Positions 12,001-17,938 of a stretch of 38,010 nt of DNA are shown here, one piece after another (the stretch's first letter is position 1; each line of letters begins with the position of its first letter). The DNA is from a virus. The stretch is from IMG/VR virus record IMGVR_UViG_3300048023_000602, positions 1 through 38,010 of that record; one strand, written 5' to 3'. A program made the translations under genes and the position numbers. The notes under the pieces are model-generated. The model searched no databases. It saw nothing but the letters and a program-made list of their open reading frames with translations, and was not told the origin of the DNA.

Positions 12001-12035
12001 ATGGTGAAGAATTGGTCGATCCTGAAATTGTTTGA
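1..12035 (+). CDS. Giant virion structural (baseplate wedge-like) protein, 5' partial, at least 4010 residues
   Basis: The frame is open from nt 3 to the TGA at 12033-12035, so the GTG at 165 is not a true start and the gene begins upstream. Modules in order: beta-rich N-terminal part; GSGY-type repeats (about 1900-2620); a segment at about 3010-3510 with SYYYQDFSY followed by a W and an HP pair, resembling from memory the C-terminal part of T4 gp7; an FNGV-type module (about 3550-3770, echoed at 11100-11590); a first LamG-like domain (about 5442-5868); alpha-helical repeats with conserved Cys (6042-8207); a second LamG-like domain (about 8481-8892); a carbohydrate-binding-like jelly roll (about 9138-9780); and terminal GSGY repeats (about 11770-11985). 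It sits upstream of gp8, where T4 has gene 7. I infer a baseplate wedge or peripheral baseplate protein with host-contact domains. T4 gp7 is about 1030 residues, so this one is far larger. The structural role is firm; the gp7 link is moderate. Confidence 0.8.
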   Translation, partial: TVANTSLGSKDLHFGNIPGKNGTTAAFVSNYQGQYYIDNLRLRNRSVTPTVPTDVVTIPPTSSFALAFDWADDAWFTTNMNQYDYIDYVGFGLKVDKNADAARLGDQNLQTNTGISLVRTAVTPVTGATLVLSTGEFVLAGAGFQSLDFDSAVTTMTQDTETLTYTQDVWSSRTATIPSPGSQKLKVEAVVKDRYYFKVTPTLKIDNIQELTINQSFRFTASTKLVLNDAAGAFVNSGYIVKVDSVNNKVYLAVNNNSWSDDLNTGNLVTEQFDEQSSFGIVGPIPNDINEINAFNFIQVNNTTPGTFVVDLANYDSPTGGSNNLDEFAKFKPYTDDDYNVRIDEVSGSSPFVVGSVVTIDSGDISFNAAYSEATITNLTGVLKITLIANLTKRLQVTAVSNSDEVYVITQTAHYLSSGEMLYVDGNPSETVNSVVYDEYDGSFAVDTVVSPLEFTYKLPSVAVTSPATSAGSVNIFIKSPVLKMYYGHQYVFNLGHSTMVGGNLSFSKDNLYKLEYSFNSIERVGTPGVTGEGQPIPTVKLKVDKNIVTNISYYFDPSRPDDDTSPVIKNSYLDVVDSPYKGTFLVSGVSGGTITRGADVIKFPLINEPEGNAEVSTSSYSTSSKKAVGSISNIRIVNAGGFYQKLPVVSGIQSTRNIERVQINEPGTEYAVGTYNTIPIAGDGEGGLVQITVANGQDAEGVTIPGQIQEVVVTSAGKGYTTASIDVEAIDGILGAGLTGSGAELVVVIPPFGTGASIFTIGTNVGKIKKLKNNNFGYDYPHDYTLRPEITFPLNAQLTSTSILDSITVTDPGSGYSQAPAVVVTGGGGSGAIAEASIKNGRLDQIIVKDPGSGYSSTPVVSLRSSFNYVINLDLGLLQFAFPHGIPNGSQVSLNVVDTGDGADFPLAAGALGRLNASTTYFAITGAANSLEDDQMKLAITSTNAELGDSITFSNAGTGRQQVQTESFGGSATGNVVTSTFLAGELVYQGDTLATAIATGYVSTNSGWQVGPRLLKIVDYTGEFVEGQSITGTISKSSGIISDLKVAKGVLDIGSITKTTGQFIDDVGKPSEIIQKIQDSYYYQDFSYAVKSAVSISEWKDILLKNVHPASFKVFGELNINEYGSIPNKETDFELVKSVELAREAIVPNIQNFALVEPVYSEFNNTEVLFRQKRLTSSENILTSVVQRLDDISSLFDGVKISFPLTVNGQNVVANASQLMIVLNGVVQTPNTSFEIQNDSIVFSEPPSPPASVKYVNVTVDQIDIFELTFTNISGIFPNIGNDLVGTASNARLTVTKVVGNNIFGFIVEGTFIPGELCTVGATGFASNVETITAIDNLGLFTFGETVTNLTGDTARVEQINLETGQESAIAELRYTIGAATASFEVVDRTSYVDAPVASGVFVVNEFYQIGSEIIKVLSITNNSDSTTLGVLRGQQGTQASAKTQETPIYGTQIEVTGDLTLSKTAGTYQSTPGLFDIQLNDVVIGASSGVVARVTATSIFQDPITLEFISQINISEGSSFFGLLFNRIASNTYPNIVLDDISQSQVNIVEFTDNTTAFDISFPANEPINNFTIPYDNAVGTLQNDEYIRNYKIEYGNSNGDFTASEGLKIRKLTFKDRVGTGFFAAGQVIRTQDTKGEVIGYSQASKVVYIGKIGRTLSTGADYHEATFNAGAQLNTYHKKFSTASLALSQGTSTHTFVSGVANSITVTGGGIGPFTAASGTSYDPLTGLMIIEIGTHSLTTSNSVTIADEGVVFTCAQDNNTSNKSYPRSTDPASAQALSITAVTSTTITVNVGAVPIDEYLTIPTSTEFGFGTNALTIECYIKPLNIAGNKTIFDMRTTGTEVSPYLYLDGANLKYYVNGSNVITGTANLVADTWYHVAISRSGSTTKMFIDGVQDGSDYSDGSNYGSTKPLRIGAAFDASNVYTGYIDELRVSDTARYTTAFTPLNGIFQGDSNTKLLMHFDGTYGQTYTEDWSGGESFTNLEDFNNDAILATSRVTGAPAGFAGKTHRYIDAANLIIANKDFVAKETVYLLTQQYPSLVIPGGNINCEDDIRDILDAIIEDMRNGSNNHMWDASALYVNRNLNPVTLNHVETEITETIWAYNKVNDILQYIINNVLWTVSGNHGLTQKTDTTITDSSTSSLTQISPTSATYDHTTGNFVLTIGSHSLTTASRIALAGDSIAFTCASDGNQRVLTYPDPDSASYNSVLPVTAVDATTITVNVGIPPTNSTGYSAHTFNGDGSTLTNAITVLDYTTGDCADVYSTIGNLIDILTDTLSEAETPTNTATGDHLATVTKVTPAYEFIGGTVDAYLEVPLDADYHDGTLDTIYTNQIDLDSRYRFYDAANLLRANSPVIVDKAAADMIARYPDLNLDMPRNADGSGAGTLRCKTDLSLILDGIIDDIRDGGNRNTVQAGNFYLGINGELLHIRLQVFQSVYAHERLAYYAKQAITGDLDYTNTDSIITGDWGITNDAGGCQNVKDAIDTLTATLNDIIAPTNADFEIGADRLYFNRQYIAEEITGLTTAEFTYTLDGINYLAFSYPGSNGEETCQRDLKLILLGMISDLQTGGTNSTIAAIKTYLNSDNTLNHIESELLATVYSIEQLAVVGEYALRNYLYEQGANASAPNYNALYTDETGYRDSESVNNIDLVVFRLRDLVNIAIGILAPSGDAGRSAAKNILYNRNYYVNEISQTVNNQFGSGTWTYDDFLNDMVDNVVHDIITTDTSSTSNAYDVFLENIGGSAEFAVAEVVTSSGGGTATILEYSKEDTFMVVGPFTGTAWVPGDTLTGANGGTATIASGLGGSIQFNGTNYTRVASSPDFQFGTNAITIEAWVYRTSTGAFQVTGAVQDNLNLFINNNGIGFYGGSGASFFSRSFTFAQNTWYHVAIVRDDISIGSARAYVDGVQVGQTASWGTDYSSAIDPLVGRNSLTGLTYANGYISNLRIVESALYTANFTPPVSPLTSISNTVLLTCQGSTSDNSPSGHSITEFNSPVSTTVTPFANAGGISNVFTWFNTPTNVKSLGQARTITSNITGQIAGINLLTNPENIALGLNTAQAAGVNADATASPDSTLTADKVYATSSSGEHYRYKNYSLTSYQTFDSSGVKFDNGTETLDTGSPTGDTTQQYTTSIFLKSGEFSRVRWELGLDAGAATRKLAFFDVNLSDGTFSASPFTPQGGITVNDHGIIPYGNGWYRVFITGTFSFGVSELRSTLYVRNSSGVASYTGDDVSGVYAWGLKLNKGTLDPYAAVSGEVFYSDTEFNVKTFTLDLLNEFMSNSLNNTLLSPSGTAGFFSFYDATAAAEYSLNSFSALVRNGLNIIDRQLVDDTSYTQLQTVNGITVPSSTYGTRNVPVGISGGIQGSDYLYGTQSDVYGEVESVTLNEGFVVKVYKRFRIDGDITDGPFTMNESVQKQGASGITGTVYGFFEDENFKYIDIEVTAGVWAITDTIVGATNSTTAQISAIEDRIHIIDLKGEFNNDIPFKAFTSGAVATPTSFIKTEAAVTSNAGGRLIVDTESLIGTFESTSVVYPSTSRQYLDVSKFAGLDIGVGDRIASTGYVRLGISILSSLNAFTVGNRLYRVIAGQQDSSTYGIITKVDLDNNFVYVSEYLGNFANGDQVGDYGIASNLPVGYAQVVTRVVDTGSASARIQDIRTVGITKRLYLTDIAGAFEDADAIKGPDSYESAILSIVDLKARVKRSFKGFDGTQTNFKLSTDNGTQYLPDPEGHMLIFINGVLQPPGATNAFTAFSDEIQFTEAPEFGSSFTGFYVGKLRQLDDISFEFDSLRQSFNLKRNDVFYSLTLTEGVQSSVIRPENNIIVSLNGVVQEPGIGFEIVGSRIIFSEIPRVGSSFVAFSYVGSEADVDAAEVIPPVEPGDLIQIQGETDDREVAVIESSNSLITFDYLGSVFGQGAQGTANLTTGTIDTVSVTAGGSGYTSRPSVRLDSISGFDGQVRALVGVAGVEVTSAGSGYKNPEVIVESIVPDDWTPPNLSDYGEELVDPEIV
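5442..5868 (+). other. LamG / concanavalin A-like domain 1 (inside the giant protein)
   Basis: The translation shows the usual LamG_3 pattern: an N-terminal strand with TIECYIKP, a central DTWYHVAISRSG strand, MFIDGVQDG, and an ending of YIDELRVSDTARYTTAFTP. The family is a beta sandwich that often binds glycans or proteins. A second copy lies about 3 kb downstream. A role in binding host surface polysaccharide is inference. Confidence 0.8.
6042..8207 (+). repeat. Divergent alpha-helical protein repeats in the giant protein (about four units)
   Basis: At protein level, units start near 6042, 7027, 7531 and 8047. Each opens with an Asn/Ala-rich helix (DAANLIIANKDF, DAANLLRANSPV, FNRQYIAEEI, YNRNYYVNEI). 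It then has a helix of the form C-x-x-D-x-x-x-I-L-D-x-I-I-x-D, seen as CEDDIRDILDAIIEDM, CKTDLSLILDGIIDDI and CQRDLKLILLGMISDL; the fourth unit has lost the Cys. Between units lie linker helices ending in short Pro/Thr segments such as APTNA. The units are well diverged in DNA, so the duplication is old. The same kind of repeat is common in very large marine myovirus proteins. Its function is unknown; a rigid helical spacer is a reasonable guess. Confidence 0.75.
8481..8892 (+). other. LamG / concanavalin A-like domain 2 (inside the giant protein)
   Basis: It has the same signature as the first copy: TIEAWVYR, NTWYHVAIVRDD, AYVDGVQVG, then YISNLRIVESALYTANFTPP. It is followed by a separate jelly-roll-like module (about 9138-9780) containing GNGWYRVFITG, a pattern met in carbohydrate-binding-like modules of phage tail proteins. 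Ligands are unknown. Confidence 0.8.
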
Positions 12036-12047
12036 CCCTAGTAAACT

Positions 12048-12055
12048 AATAAATA
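12048..12055 (+). promoter_or_regulatory. Putative late promoter core AATAAATA
   Basis: The octamer matches NATAAATA, the T4-type late promoter -10 element (TATAAATA in T4). It lies in the 39-base gap between the giant gene and the next start codon, 19 bases upstream of ATG 12075. Late T4-type promoters need only this element, so no -35 box is expected. Confidence 0.6.
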
Positions 12056-12074
12056 ACTAAAAACGTAGCAAGTA

Positions 12075-13295
12075 ATGGCTAAGCAATCACTTAATCTTGG
12101 TACTGTCGCCAACGATAACACGGGGGATACCCTCCGTGCTGGCGGCGATAAAATTAATGATAACTTCACTGAGCTATATGATGCTGTTGGAGCTGGAGGA
12201 GAAATTCGAGTTACCATAGCTAATGCTGCGGCAAATCAAGTTTTAAGATTTAATGGAACTAATTTTGTACCAGCTGATTATTCAACTCTGACCTCAGCAT
12301 TGAATGTCAATGGCAACTCAATTATTTCCTCTTCAAACTCCAACATTACAGTTACTCCTAACGGAACTGGAAATGTTGTTTTAAGTTATGGGACTGGAAC
12401 TGCAACCTTTAATGGAAGTACAAACATTGTAGATTTTAGTACTGCAGTTTATTATAAGAATGAATACGCTGCTCTAGGAAATGCTCCTGCTGCTGCTACG
12501 TACCCTGGATATTTTTTCACTGTAGATGGCGATGATAATCCATATGTGAATATTAACATTACCGCTGGTGGTGTTGGTGATACTAGAGCGGCATTACTTA
12601 CTCAATATTCTAGTATTGACGATTTACTTGATGTTGATATTACAACTAATGCACCCACTACTAATCAAATTTTGAAGTGGGACGGTAGCAACTTTGTTCC
12701 TGCCGATGACGCTGCTGGAATTGGTTCTATTAACTTATTTGCAACTGTTGCGGGTGATACTGGTTCTACAACAGCAAATAGTCAAACAGATACGTTAACT
12801 GTTGCTGGTGGAACTAATATTACAACTGCAGTTAGCGGTGACACACTAACCATTAATTTTGATGGTACGTTAACAACAACACTTGCTGCTCTCACAGATA
12901 CTAATGTTTCTGGTATTACTCAGGGAGATTCTTTATACTGGAGTGGGACCGAATGGGTTGTAACTCGTAGTCCAATGACTTGGTGGGAAATTAATTCTAA
13001 TGGTGCCTCTGATTACACATTTAGTGGTCCTGGATTTCCAACGACTCAGAATGACCCTACAATCTATGTGACGAGAGGAGCAACATATGCATTTGATAAC
13101 TCTGTGCAAGCGGGTGCTCACCCATTCAGAATTCAGAGCAGCCAAGGATTGAGTGGTACTCCATATACCTCTGGTCAATCTGGTAGTGGTTCTAGTGTGT
13201 TGTATTGGACTGTACCAATGGATGCACCAACTACACTATATTATCAATGCACAATCCATGCTGCTATGAATGGAACAATTAACGTCGTAAGTTGA
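12075..13295 (+). CDS. Baseplate-attached structural protein with gp9/gp10-type N-terminus and C-terminal cupredoxin-like domain
   Basis: This is a 406-residue protein. Residues 5-42 contain LNLGTVANDNTGDTLRAGG and then KINDNFTELYDAVG. This closely resembles the start of T4 gp10 (N-I-G-x-V-x-D-x-G-T-G-D-x-L, KINENFDELY) and, less closely, gp9, both of which attach to the wedge. The middle is Thr/Asn/Gly-rich beta sequence with two related segments (VLRFNGTNFVPAD and ILKWDGSNFVPAD). The C-terminus (about 310-406) reads as a cupredoxin-like fold: AHPF with H349, then VPMDAP, then LYYQCTIHAAM giving C392-x2-H395-x2-M398. These are the four residue types of a type 1 copper site. I infer a short fibre or baseplate decoration. 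Actual copper binding is unproven. A NATAAATA box precedes the gene, and the next gene starts six bases after its stop. Confidence 0.75.
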   Translation: MAKQSLNLGTVANDNTGDTLRAGGDKINDNFTELYDAVGAGGEIRVTIANAAANQVLRFNGTNFVPADYSTLTSALNVNGNSIISSSNSNITVTPNGTGNVVLSYGTGTATFNGSTNIVDFSTAVYYKNEYAALGNAPAAATYPGYFFTVDGDDNPYVNINITAGGVGDTRAALLTQYSSIDDLLDVDITTNAPTTNQILKWDGSNFVPADDAAGIGSINLFATVAGDTGSTTANSQTDTLTVAGGTNITTAVSGDTLTINFDGTLTTTLAALTDTNVSGITQGDSLYWSGTEWVVTRSPMTWWEINSNGASDYTFSGPGFPTTQNDPTIYVTRGATYAFDNSVQAGAHPFRIQSSQGLSGTPYTSGQSGSGSSVLYWTVPMDAPTTLYYQCTIHAAMNGTINVVS

Positions 13296-13300
13296 GATAA

Positions 13301-16300
13301 ATGGCAAGAACTGTCCCTGGAACTGGCGCTGTCATCGAACCTATTTTCGATGATATATTTGGCGTTAAAGCGATAAGAGTTGTTGACGGAGGATCTGGAT
13401 ATGATATCTCAGACCCACCTAGATTAGTCGTCACTGGATGTGGTGTTCCTGTTGAGGAAGCACTTCTATATCCAATTATTGACGAAGAATCTGGTAAGAT
13501 TGTCCATGTCAGAGTTTTAAATCGAGGTCGAGGATATGACCCGCTAAGACTCCAAATTACCCCAGAACAAGAAACTCCTGATGTTGTAACTTCATTTGCT
13601 TTTAACAAAATTTGGCAATCTCATCCAAACTCTATTACCGCAGGAACATTTGCGTTAGATTCGGATAATATTATTACTGATAGGTTGAGAATTGTATCTG
13701 ATAATCATCCTAAACCATCTCCTTTTCAAACAGAAAGAGTTCCTGGTGGCGGACCCCTTGTAGATAGAAATTTTGACCAGACTTTTATTCTCAGAGCTGG
13801 AAAGGATGTACCTTTTCCAGATACTAGAGTAGAACAAAAGGATAAAGTAACTGGTATTTTAGCAAACGGTGGATTACTTCATACTCCAGATTGGGGTACT
13901 GATGGAGGAACTCTCCCAGGATTTAGTATTGATACTGTAAAGTATCCATATGTAAAAAATTCAAATATTTACGATGTTATAACAGAGAGTAATAATTACT
14001 ATTATCACAGTAGTAAAACTTTAGATGAGTTTTCTCTAGATAATGGTGTATTTGATTGGGGCAGTCTAAAGCAATTTACTTGGAATATAAAAGTTGAATA
14101 TGGTAATATTTTACTCGAAGTAGAAAATCTTGATGAATCTCTTGGTGCTATTGAAGTTGGTAGAATTTGTGAAGAAATTGGTGGTAATGCCCAAGGAGAA
14201 ATTGCAAAAATTATAAGAAATGGTCAAGGTGCTGTTACTCATGTTTATCTGAGAGCAGTTCAAAGCACATTTTCTAATGATGATATGATCTTGGGTTCAA
14301 CTGGATTCCAATTCAGAATTGGTTCAGAACCCATTTCTCTTAATGTATACTATATCGATTTTGGAGTTGACGCTGAAAAATTTGGACCATTCGCACCAGG
14401 AGTGTTTTATTTTGCACCAGAAAATATTCAGGTAAAAAGAAATTATTTAATTAAGTTCAATCAATCTGACTCAACTAATACTCAGGGAATAGGTCATCCA
14501 ATACAATTAAGCACCACTCAAGATGGTCTTTTGAATGGTGGAAGTTTATATTATAATAGTACAGGTGTATCTGATGCTCCTGCTGCAGATTATGAAAATG
14601 AATATCAGACGATATTCATTATGAATTCAGATGAAAGTAGTAGAATTTATTATTACTGTAAGAATCACAGATATATGTCTGGATATGCAGGAAATGAGGG
14701 ATATATAACTCTCAGTTCTGCAACTGATGATGAACCAACAGAAAATAATTATTATGTTGGGGAATTCTTTAGAGGTCAAACAACAATTAGTCCTGATGAA
14801 GTACTAAATGACTATTCGGGTGTACTAACTAATGCTACTATTGAAAATAGTGGAACAGGTACAGGACCAACAGGTGGATTTAATATTGGTAGGCATATAA
14901 GATTTGGTAGTGGTACAGGAACTAGACTTGTTCAACTTACATTAGATCTAAGAAACGTATTTACATTAGATTTAGAAGTCATCCGAGGTAATGATAGTAA
15001 CGGCGGAGAATTAGTTGACTCGACTGAAGATTTTAGAATTTTCTTTCCAGGAACTGTGTATGGTTCTAGCGTTGTTGCTGCATGGGATGATAGTAGTTTT
15101 GATACTCTTAAAACGGTAACTGTAGGTATTCCACCCGATTCTAGAAATCAGAATCAGGTAGTCTATATCTACATGCAAGATGCGAACGGTCCAACTTTTG
15201 ACCATTGGGGACTTAAATCAATAACCTATGGAGGCGGAACTGACGATTTTGCACGTCATCCAAACGGACACTCTAAAATTATCGGTATGTCCTTTGATGG
15301 ATATCCCATTTATGGACCTTTTGGTTATGATTCTACTGGTTCTGTAGCAAGAGAAGTATCTTCTTATAGACTAAAAACTGACTTGGAGATGCCAGGTGCT
15401 AGAGCTCTAGTGAGTACAACTGGTACGGTTACTTATAATGTAACCGTTAGTAGTGGTGCATTCTTATTTGACGGGAGTACTGTCCCATTTATATCTCTTG
15501 ATAGAGGAAAAATTTATGTATTTAATCAGGATGACTCTAGTAATGATAGTCAGTACTTACTGATTTCTGCAGGAGAAGATGGTTGGCATGGTACAGTTCC
15601 AATTACTATTGGAGATACTGGTCAGTTATATGCTGGTCAAGGTATTTCATACTATATTGATGGTTCTGAAGTTACATATTCGACATATACAACTTCATTT
15701 AACGCTGCATCTCAAAGAGAAATTAGATTTGAAGTTCCTGTTGATGCACCTAGACTTCTTTATCTCTTTTCTTATAGTAATGCTGGATATAGTATTAGAA
15801 CTGTCCAAGACAAGTATCTTCGTGGAGATTTAGTAGAAGATTACATTTATGAAGAAGGTTACGGTACTCTAGATGAATACAATGGTAAATTCTCTGTTAC
15901 TCCAGAGTATCCAAATGGTACATATGCATATTTTATGACGGAGGACTCTTCCGAGAATCCAGTATATCCATATATCATTGGTCCAAAATTTTATGGCACA
16001 CCTCTGTTTGAAGGTGATGCTGTACCTACACAAGAAACAATTCTTCCCTTTGGAGCAAAGGGCAATATAGTTCTTGATAGTAATGGTGCATTATCTTATA
16101 TTAAGATGTCCACTAACGGAGACAATTATTTTGGCTCTGCAAATGCAAGAATTCTTGGTGGCGAAGGAACGGGAGCATCTGGATCTGCAGTAGTTCAAAC
16201 TGTTACGGGTCTTGCTCTTACAGGTTCTGGTAGAGAGTATGCCACTCCACCTACAGTTATTTTTGAAGGAGGGGGTGGGCAAGGTGCTCAAGGAAGGGCA

Positions 16301-17899
16301 CAAATTGACACATTAGGTAAAGTTACTTCTATCGGTGTTGCTGACTCTGGAGAATTCTATCAAGAACCTCCTTTTGTTCTTATCACTGGCGGTGGCGGTC
16401 TTGGTGCTGAAGCTGTTGCTAGAATCGATCAAGGTTCTGTCATTGCTATTGATGTTACTAGTCCTGGTGAAGGATATACAAGTCAACCAAATATCATCTT
16501 TACTAAACTTGTAAATTTGAAGCGTAGGACGAGATCTAGACAGGCATTTAATTCTTCGGAAATTTATCTAACTGGTTTGATAAAAAATGTTACTGCAGCA
16601 GATAGCGAAATTTATGTTGATTCCACTAATGCCTTCCCTGGTTCTGGTGAAATCATTCTTGGTACTGAAACTATTGCATATACATCAAAATCTACCAGTA
16701 AATTCTCTGGACTAACTAGAGGTGTAAACTTTAACTATGACCAAAGAGTTATTCTTGACTCTGGTCAAGATGTTAATGGAATATCAACATACAAATTTAA
16801 CGTTGGTGATAGAGTTATTCGTAGAGTTGAGAATGCTGGTAACAAAATTGCTAAAGTTTACGACTGGAATCCAAATTCTAAAGAACTTTTAGTTACATTT
16901 GAAGTTGACGAATTAGCATTCATTGATGGTGGTATTCCTTCTACAGAAGATGCAATCGTTCAATTTGATGCTGGTGTTGCATCCACTGCTCCCACAGGAT
17001 TCTTACCACATGTTGTATTAGATTCTGTGGGTGATAACATTTTCCTTCTTACAGATCCACCATCTCTCCTTGCAGATAAAATTTTTGAAGATAATGATGA
17101 ATTGGACGGTGCTGGAGATGGTATCGCAGATTTGGTAAATACTGGAACTGGATATGAAAGTCAAATCAATTTAGATGGTGGTATTGCACCATCACTGTAC
17201 GGTATTGAAGAAACTGTCGGTGGACAGAACACAACTCTCTTCCAAGTTGGTGATAGTATTAAAGACGGCAGTATCCCGTTTAGATATGCTAATATCGGAT
17301 CTGCTGGAACGCTAAGTGATGGTGTTGAACACAACGCTGTAATTTATCTGTACCTTGATGCTAACTTTGGAAATGGTCAAAACTACAGTGTTAATGAAAT
17401 CATTACTGGTTCAGTTTCTGGTGTGAGAGGAACGGTAGTTAGTTGGAATCCATCAGCACAATTACTTGTTGTTAACAGTGTTGTGCCTTTCAATACTGGT
17501 GATATTAATATCGGTATTGGTGGATTGTTATATGAATTCTCTCACAATTCAACCGTCGTTGATTTTATAATTCAGAATCCTGGAACAAACTATAGTGCAG
17601 TTCCAACAGTTGCAATTGAAAATAATGGAGATATCGCTTGTGCTGCAACTGTAAATATGACCACTGCAGGTGACCAAGTTGATTCTATAACTATCACGAA
17701 CGGTGGTTATGGACTTGAACAAACTGTTGATGGATCATACAATTTACACCCCACAGTAACATTCACTAATGACAGTGGTGATAGCACTGGATCTGACGCT
17801 TCCGCACAAGCAGTTCTTGGCGGCGAATCGATCACTGGTAATGGTGGTGCATCATATAGAATTAAGCGAATCGAGTACCAGACAGTTATCCGTTCGTAA
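13301..17899 (+). CDS. Virion structural protein with cupredoxin-like, YHYH-like and GSGY modules, 1532 residues
   Basis: It starts at ATG 13301, six bases after the previous stop. Modules: GSGY-type repeats near residues 25-80 (VVDGGSGYD, LNRGRGYD); a cupredoxin-like domain with H399 and C453-x2-H456-x2-M459 in YYYCKNHRYMSG; a beta sandwich at about 500-620; a YHYH-family-like segment (H653-PNG-H657 and DGYPIYGPFGY at 666-676); a second cupredoxin-like copy in which the ligand positions read Q751, S824, N827 and Y830; GSGY repeats at about 960-1070; a module with GSGEIILGTETIAYT and LTRGV (about 1090-1150); and a C-terminal GSGY block. No signal peptide or membrane segment is visible. Its place between giant baseplate genes and gp8 suggests a baseplate or fibre component. 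The modular reading is good; the biological function is unknown. Confidence 0.7.
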   Translation: MARTVPGTGAVIEPIFDDIFGVKAIRVVDGGSGYDISDPPRLVVTGCGVPVEEALLYPIIDEESGKIVHVRVLNRGRGYDPLRLQITPEQETPDVVTSFAFNKIWQSHPNSITAGTFALDSDNIITDRLRIVSDNHPKPSPFQTERVPGGGPLVDRNFDQTFILRAGKDVPFPDTRVEQKDKVTGILANGGLLHTPDWGTDGGTLPGFSIDTVKYPYVKNSNIYDVITESNNYYYHSSKTLDEFSLDNGVFDWGSLKQFTWNIKVEYGNILLEVENLDESLGAIEVGRICEEIGGNAQGEIAKIIRNGQGAVTHVYLRAVQSTFSNDDMILGSTGFQFRIGSEPISLNVYYIDFGVDAEKFGPFAPGVFYFAPENIQVKRNYLIKFNQSDSTNTQGIGHPIQLSTTQDGLLNGGSLYYNSTGVSDAPAADYENEYQTIFIMNSDESSRIYYYCKNHRYMSGYAGNEGYITLSSATDDEPTENNYYVGEFFRGQTTISPDEVLNDYSGVLTNATIENSGTGTGPTGGFNIGRHIRFGSGTGTRLVQLTLDLRNVFTLDLEVIRGNDSNGGELVDSTEDFRIFFPGTVYGSSVVAAWDDSSFDTLKTVTVGIPPDSRNQNQVVYIYMQDANGPTFDHWGLKSITYGGGTDDFARHPNGHSKIIGMSFDGYPIYGPFGYDSTGSVAREVSSYRLKTDLEMPGARALVSTTGTVTYNVTVSSGAFLFDGSTVPFISLDRGKIYVFNQDDSSNDSQYLLISAGEDGWHGTVPITIGDTGQLYAGQGISYYIDGSEVTYSTYTTSFNAASQREIRFEVPVDAPRLLYLFSYSNAGYSIRTVQDKYLRGDLVEDYIYEEGYGTLDEYNGKFSVTPEYPNGTYAYFMTEDSSENPVYPYIIGPKFYGTPLFEGDAVPTQETILPFGAKGNIVLDSNGALSYIKMSTNGDNYFGSANARILGGEGTGASGSAVVQTVTGLALTGSGREYATPPTVIFEGGGGQGAQGRAQIDTLGKVTSIGVADSGEFYQEPPFVLITGGGGLGAEAVARIDQGSVIAIDVTSPGEGYTSQPNIIFTKLVNLKRRTRSRQAFNSSEIYLTGLIKNVTAADSEIYVDSTNAFPGSGEIILGTETIAYTSKSTSKFSGLTRGVNFNYDQRVILDSGQDVNGISTYKFNVGDRVIRRVENAGNKIAKVYDWNPNSKELLVTFEVDELAFIDGGIPSTEDAIVQFDAGVASTAPTGFLPHVVLDSVGDNIFLLTDPPSLLADKIFEDNDELDGAGDGIADLVNTGTGYESQINLDGGIAPSLYGIEETVGGQNTTLFQVGDSIKDGSIPFRYANIGSAGTLSDGVEHNAVIYLYLDANFGNGQNYSVNEIITGSVSGVRGTVVSWNPSAQLLVVNSVVPFNTGDINIGIGGLLYEFSHNSTVVDFIIQNPGTNYSAVPTVAIENNGDIACAATVNMTTAGDQVDSITITNGGYGLEQTVDGSYNLHPTVTFTNDSGDSTGSDASAQAVLGGESITGNGGASYRIKRIEYQTVIRS

Positions 17900-17903
17900 C
17901 CAA

Positions 17904-17911
17904 CATAAATA
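17904..17911 (+). promoter_or_regulatory. Putative late promoter core CATAAATA
   Basis: It is a NATAAATA match in the 39-base gap ahead of gp8, 27 bases before ATG 17939. The same CATAAATA octamer precedes the tail-fibre gene at 27238. Just downstream is AAGAGGAC (17914-17921), a Shine-Dalgarno-like stretch, though it lies about 17 bases from the ATG, further than usual. Confidence 0.65.
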
Positions 17912-17938
17912 AACAAGAGGACAATAGTCTCATACCAA

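Noticed and set aside
13294-13301. GATAAATG before the 1532-residue gene as a late promoter
   Set aside because: Its last base breaks the NATAAATA pattern and it overlaps the start codon, leaving no room for a transcript leader.
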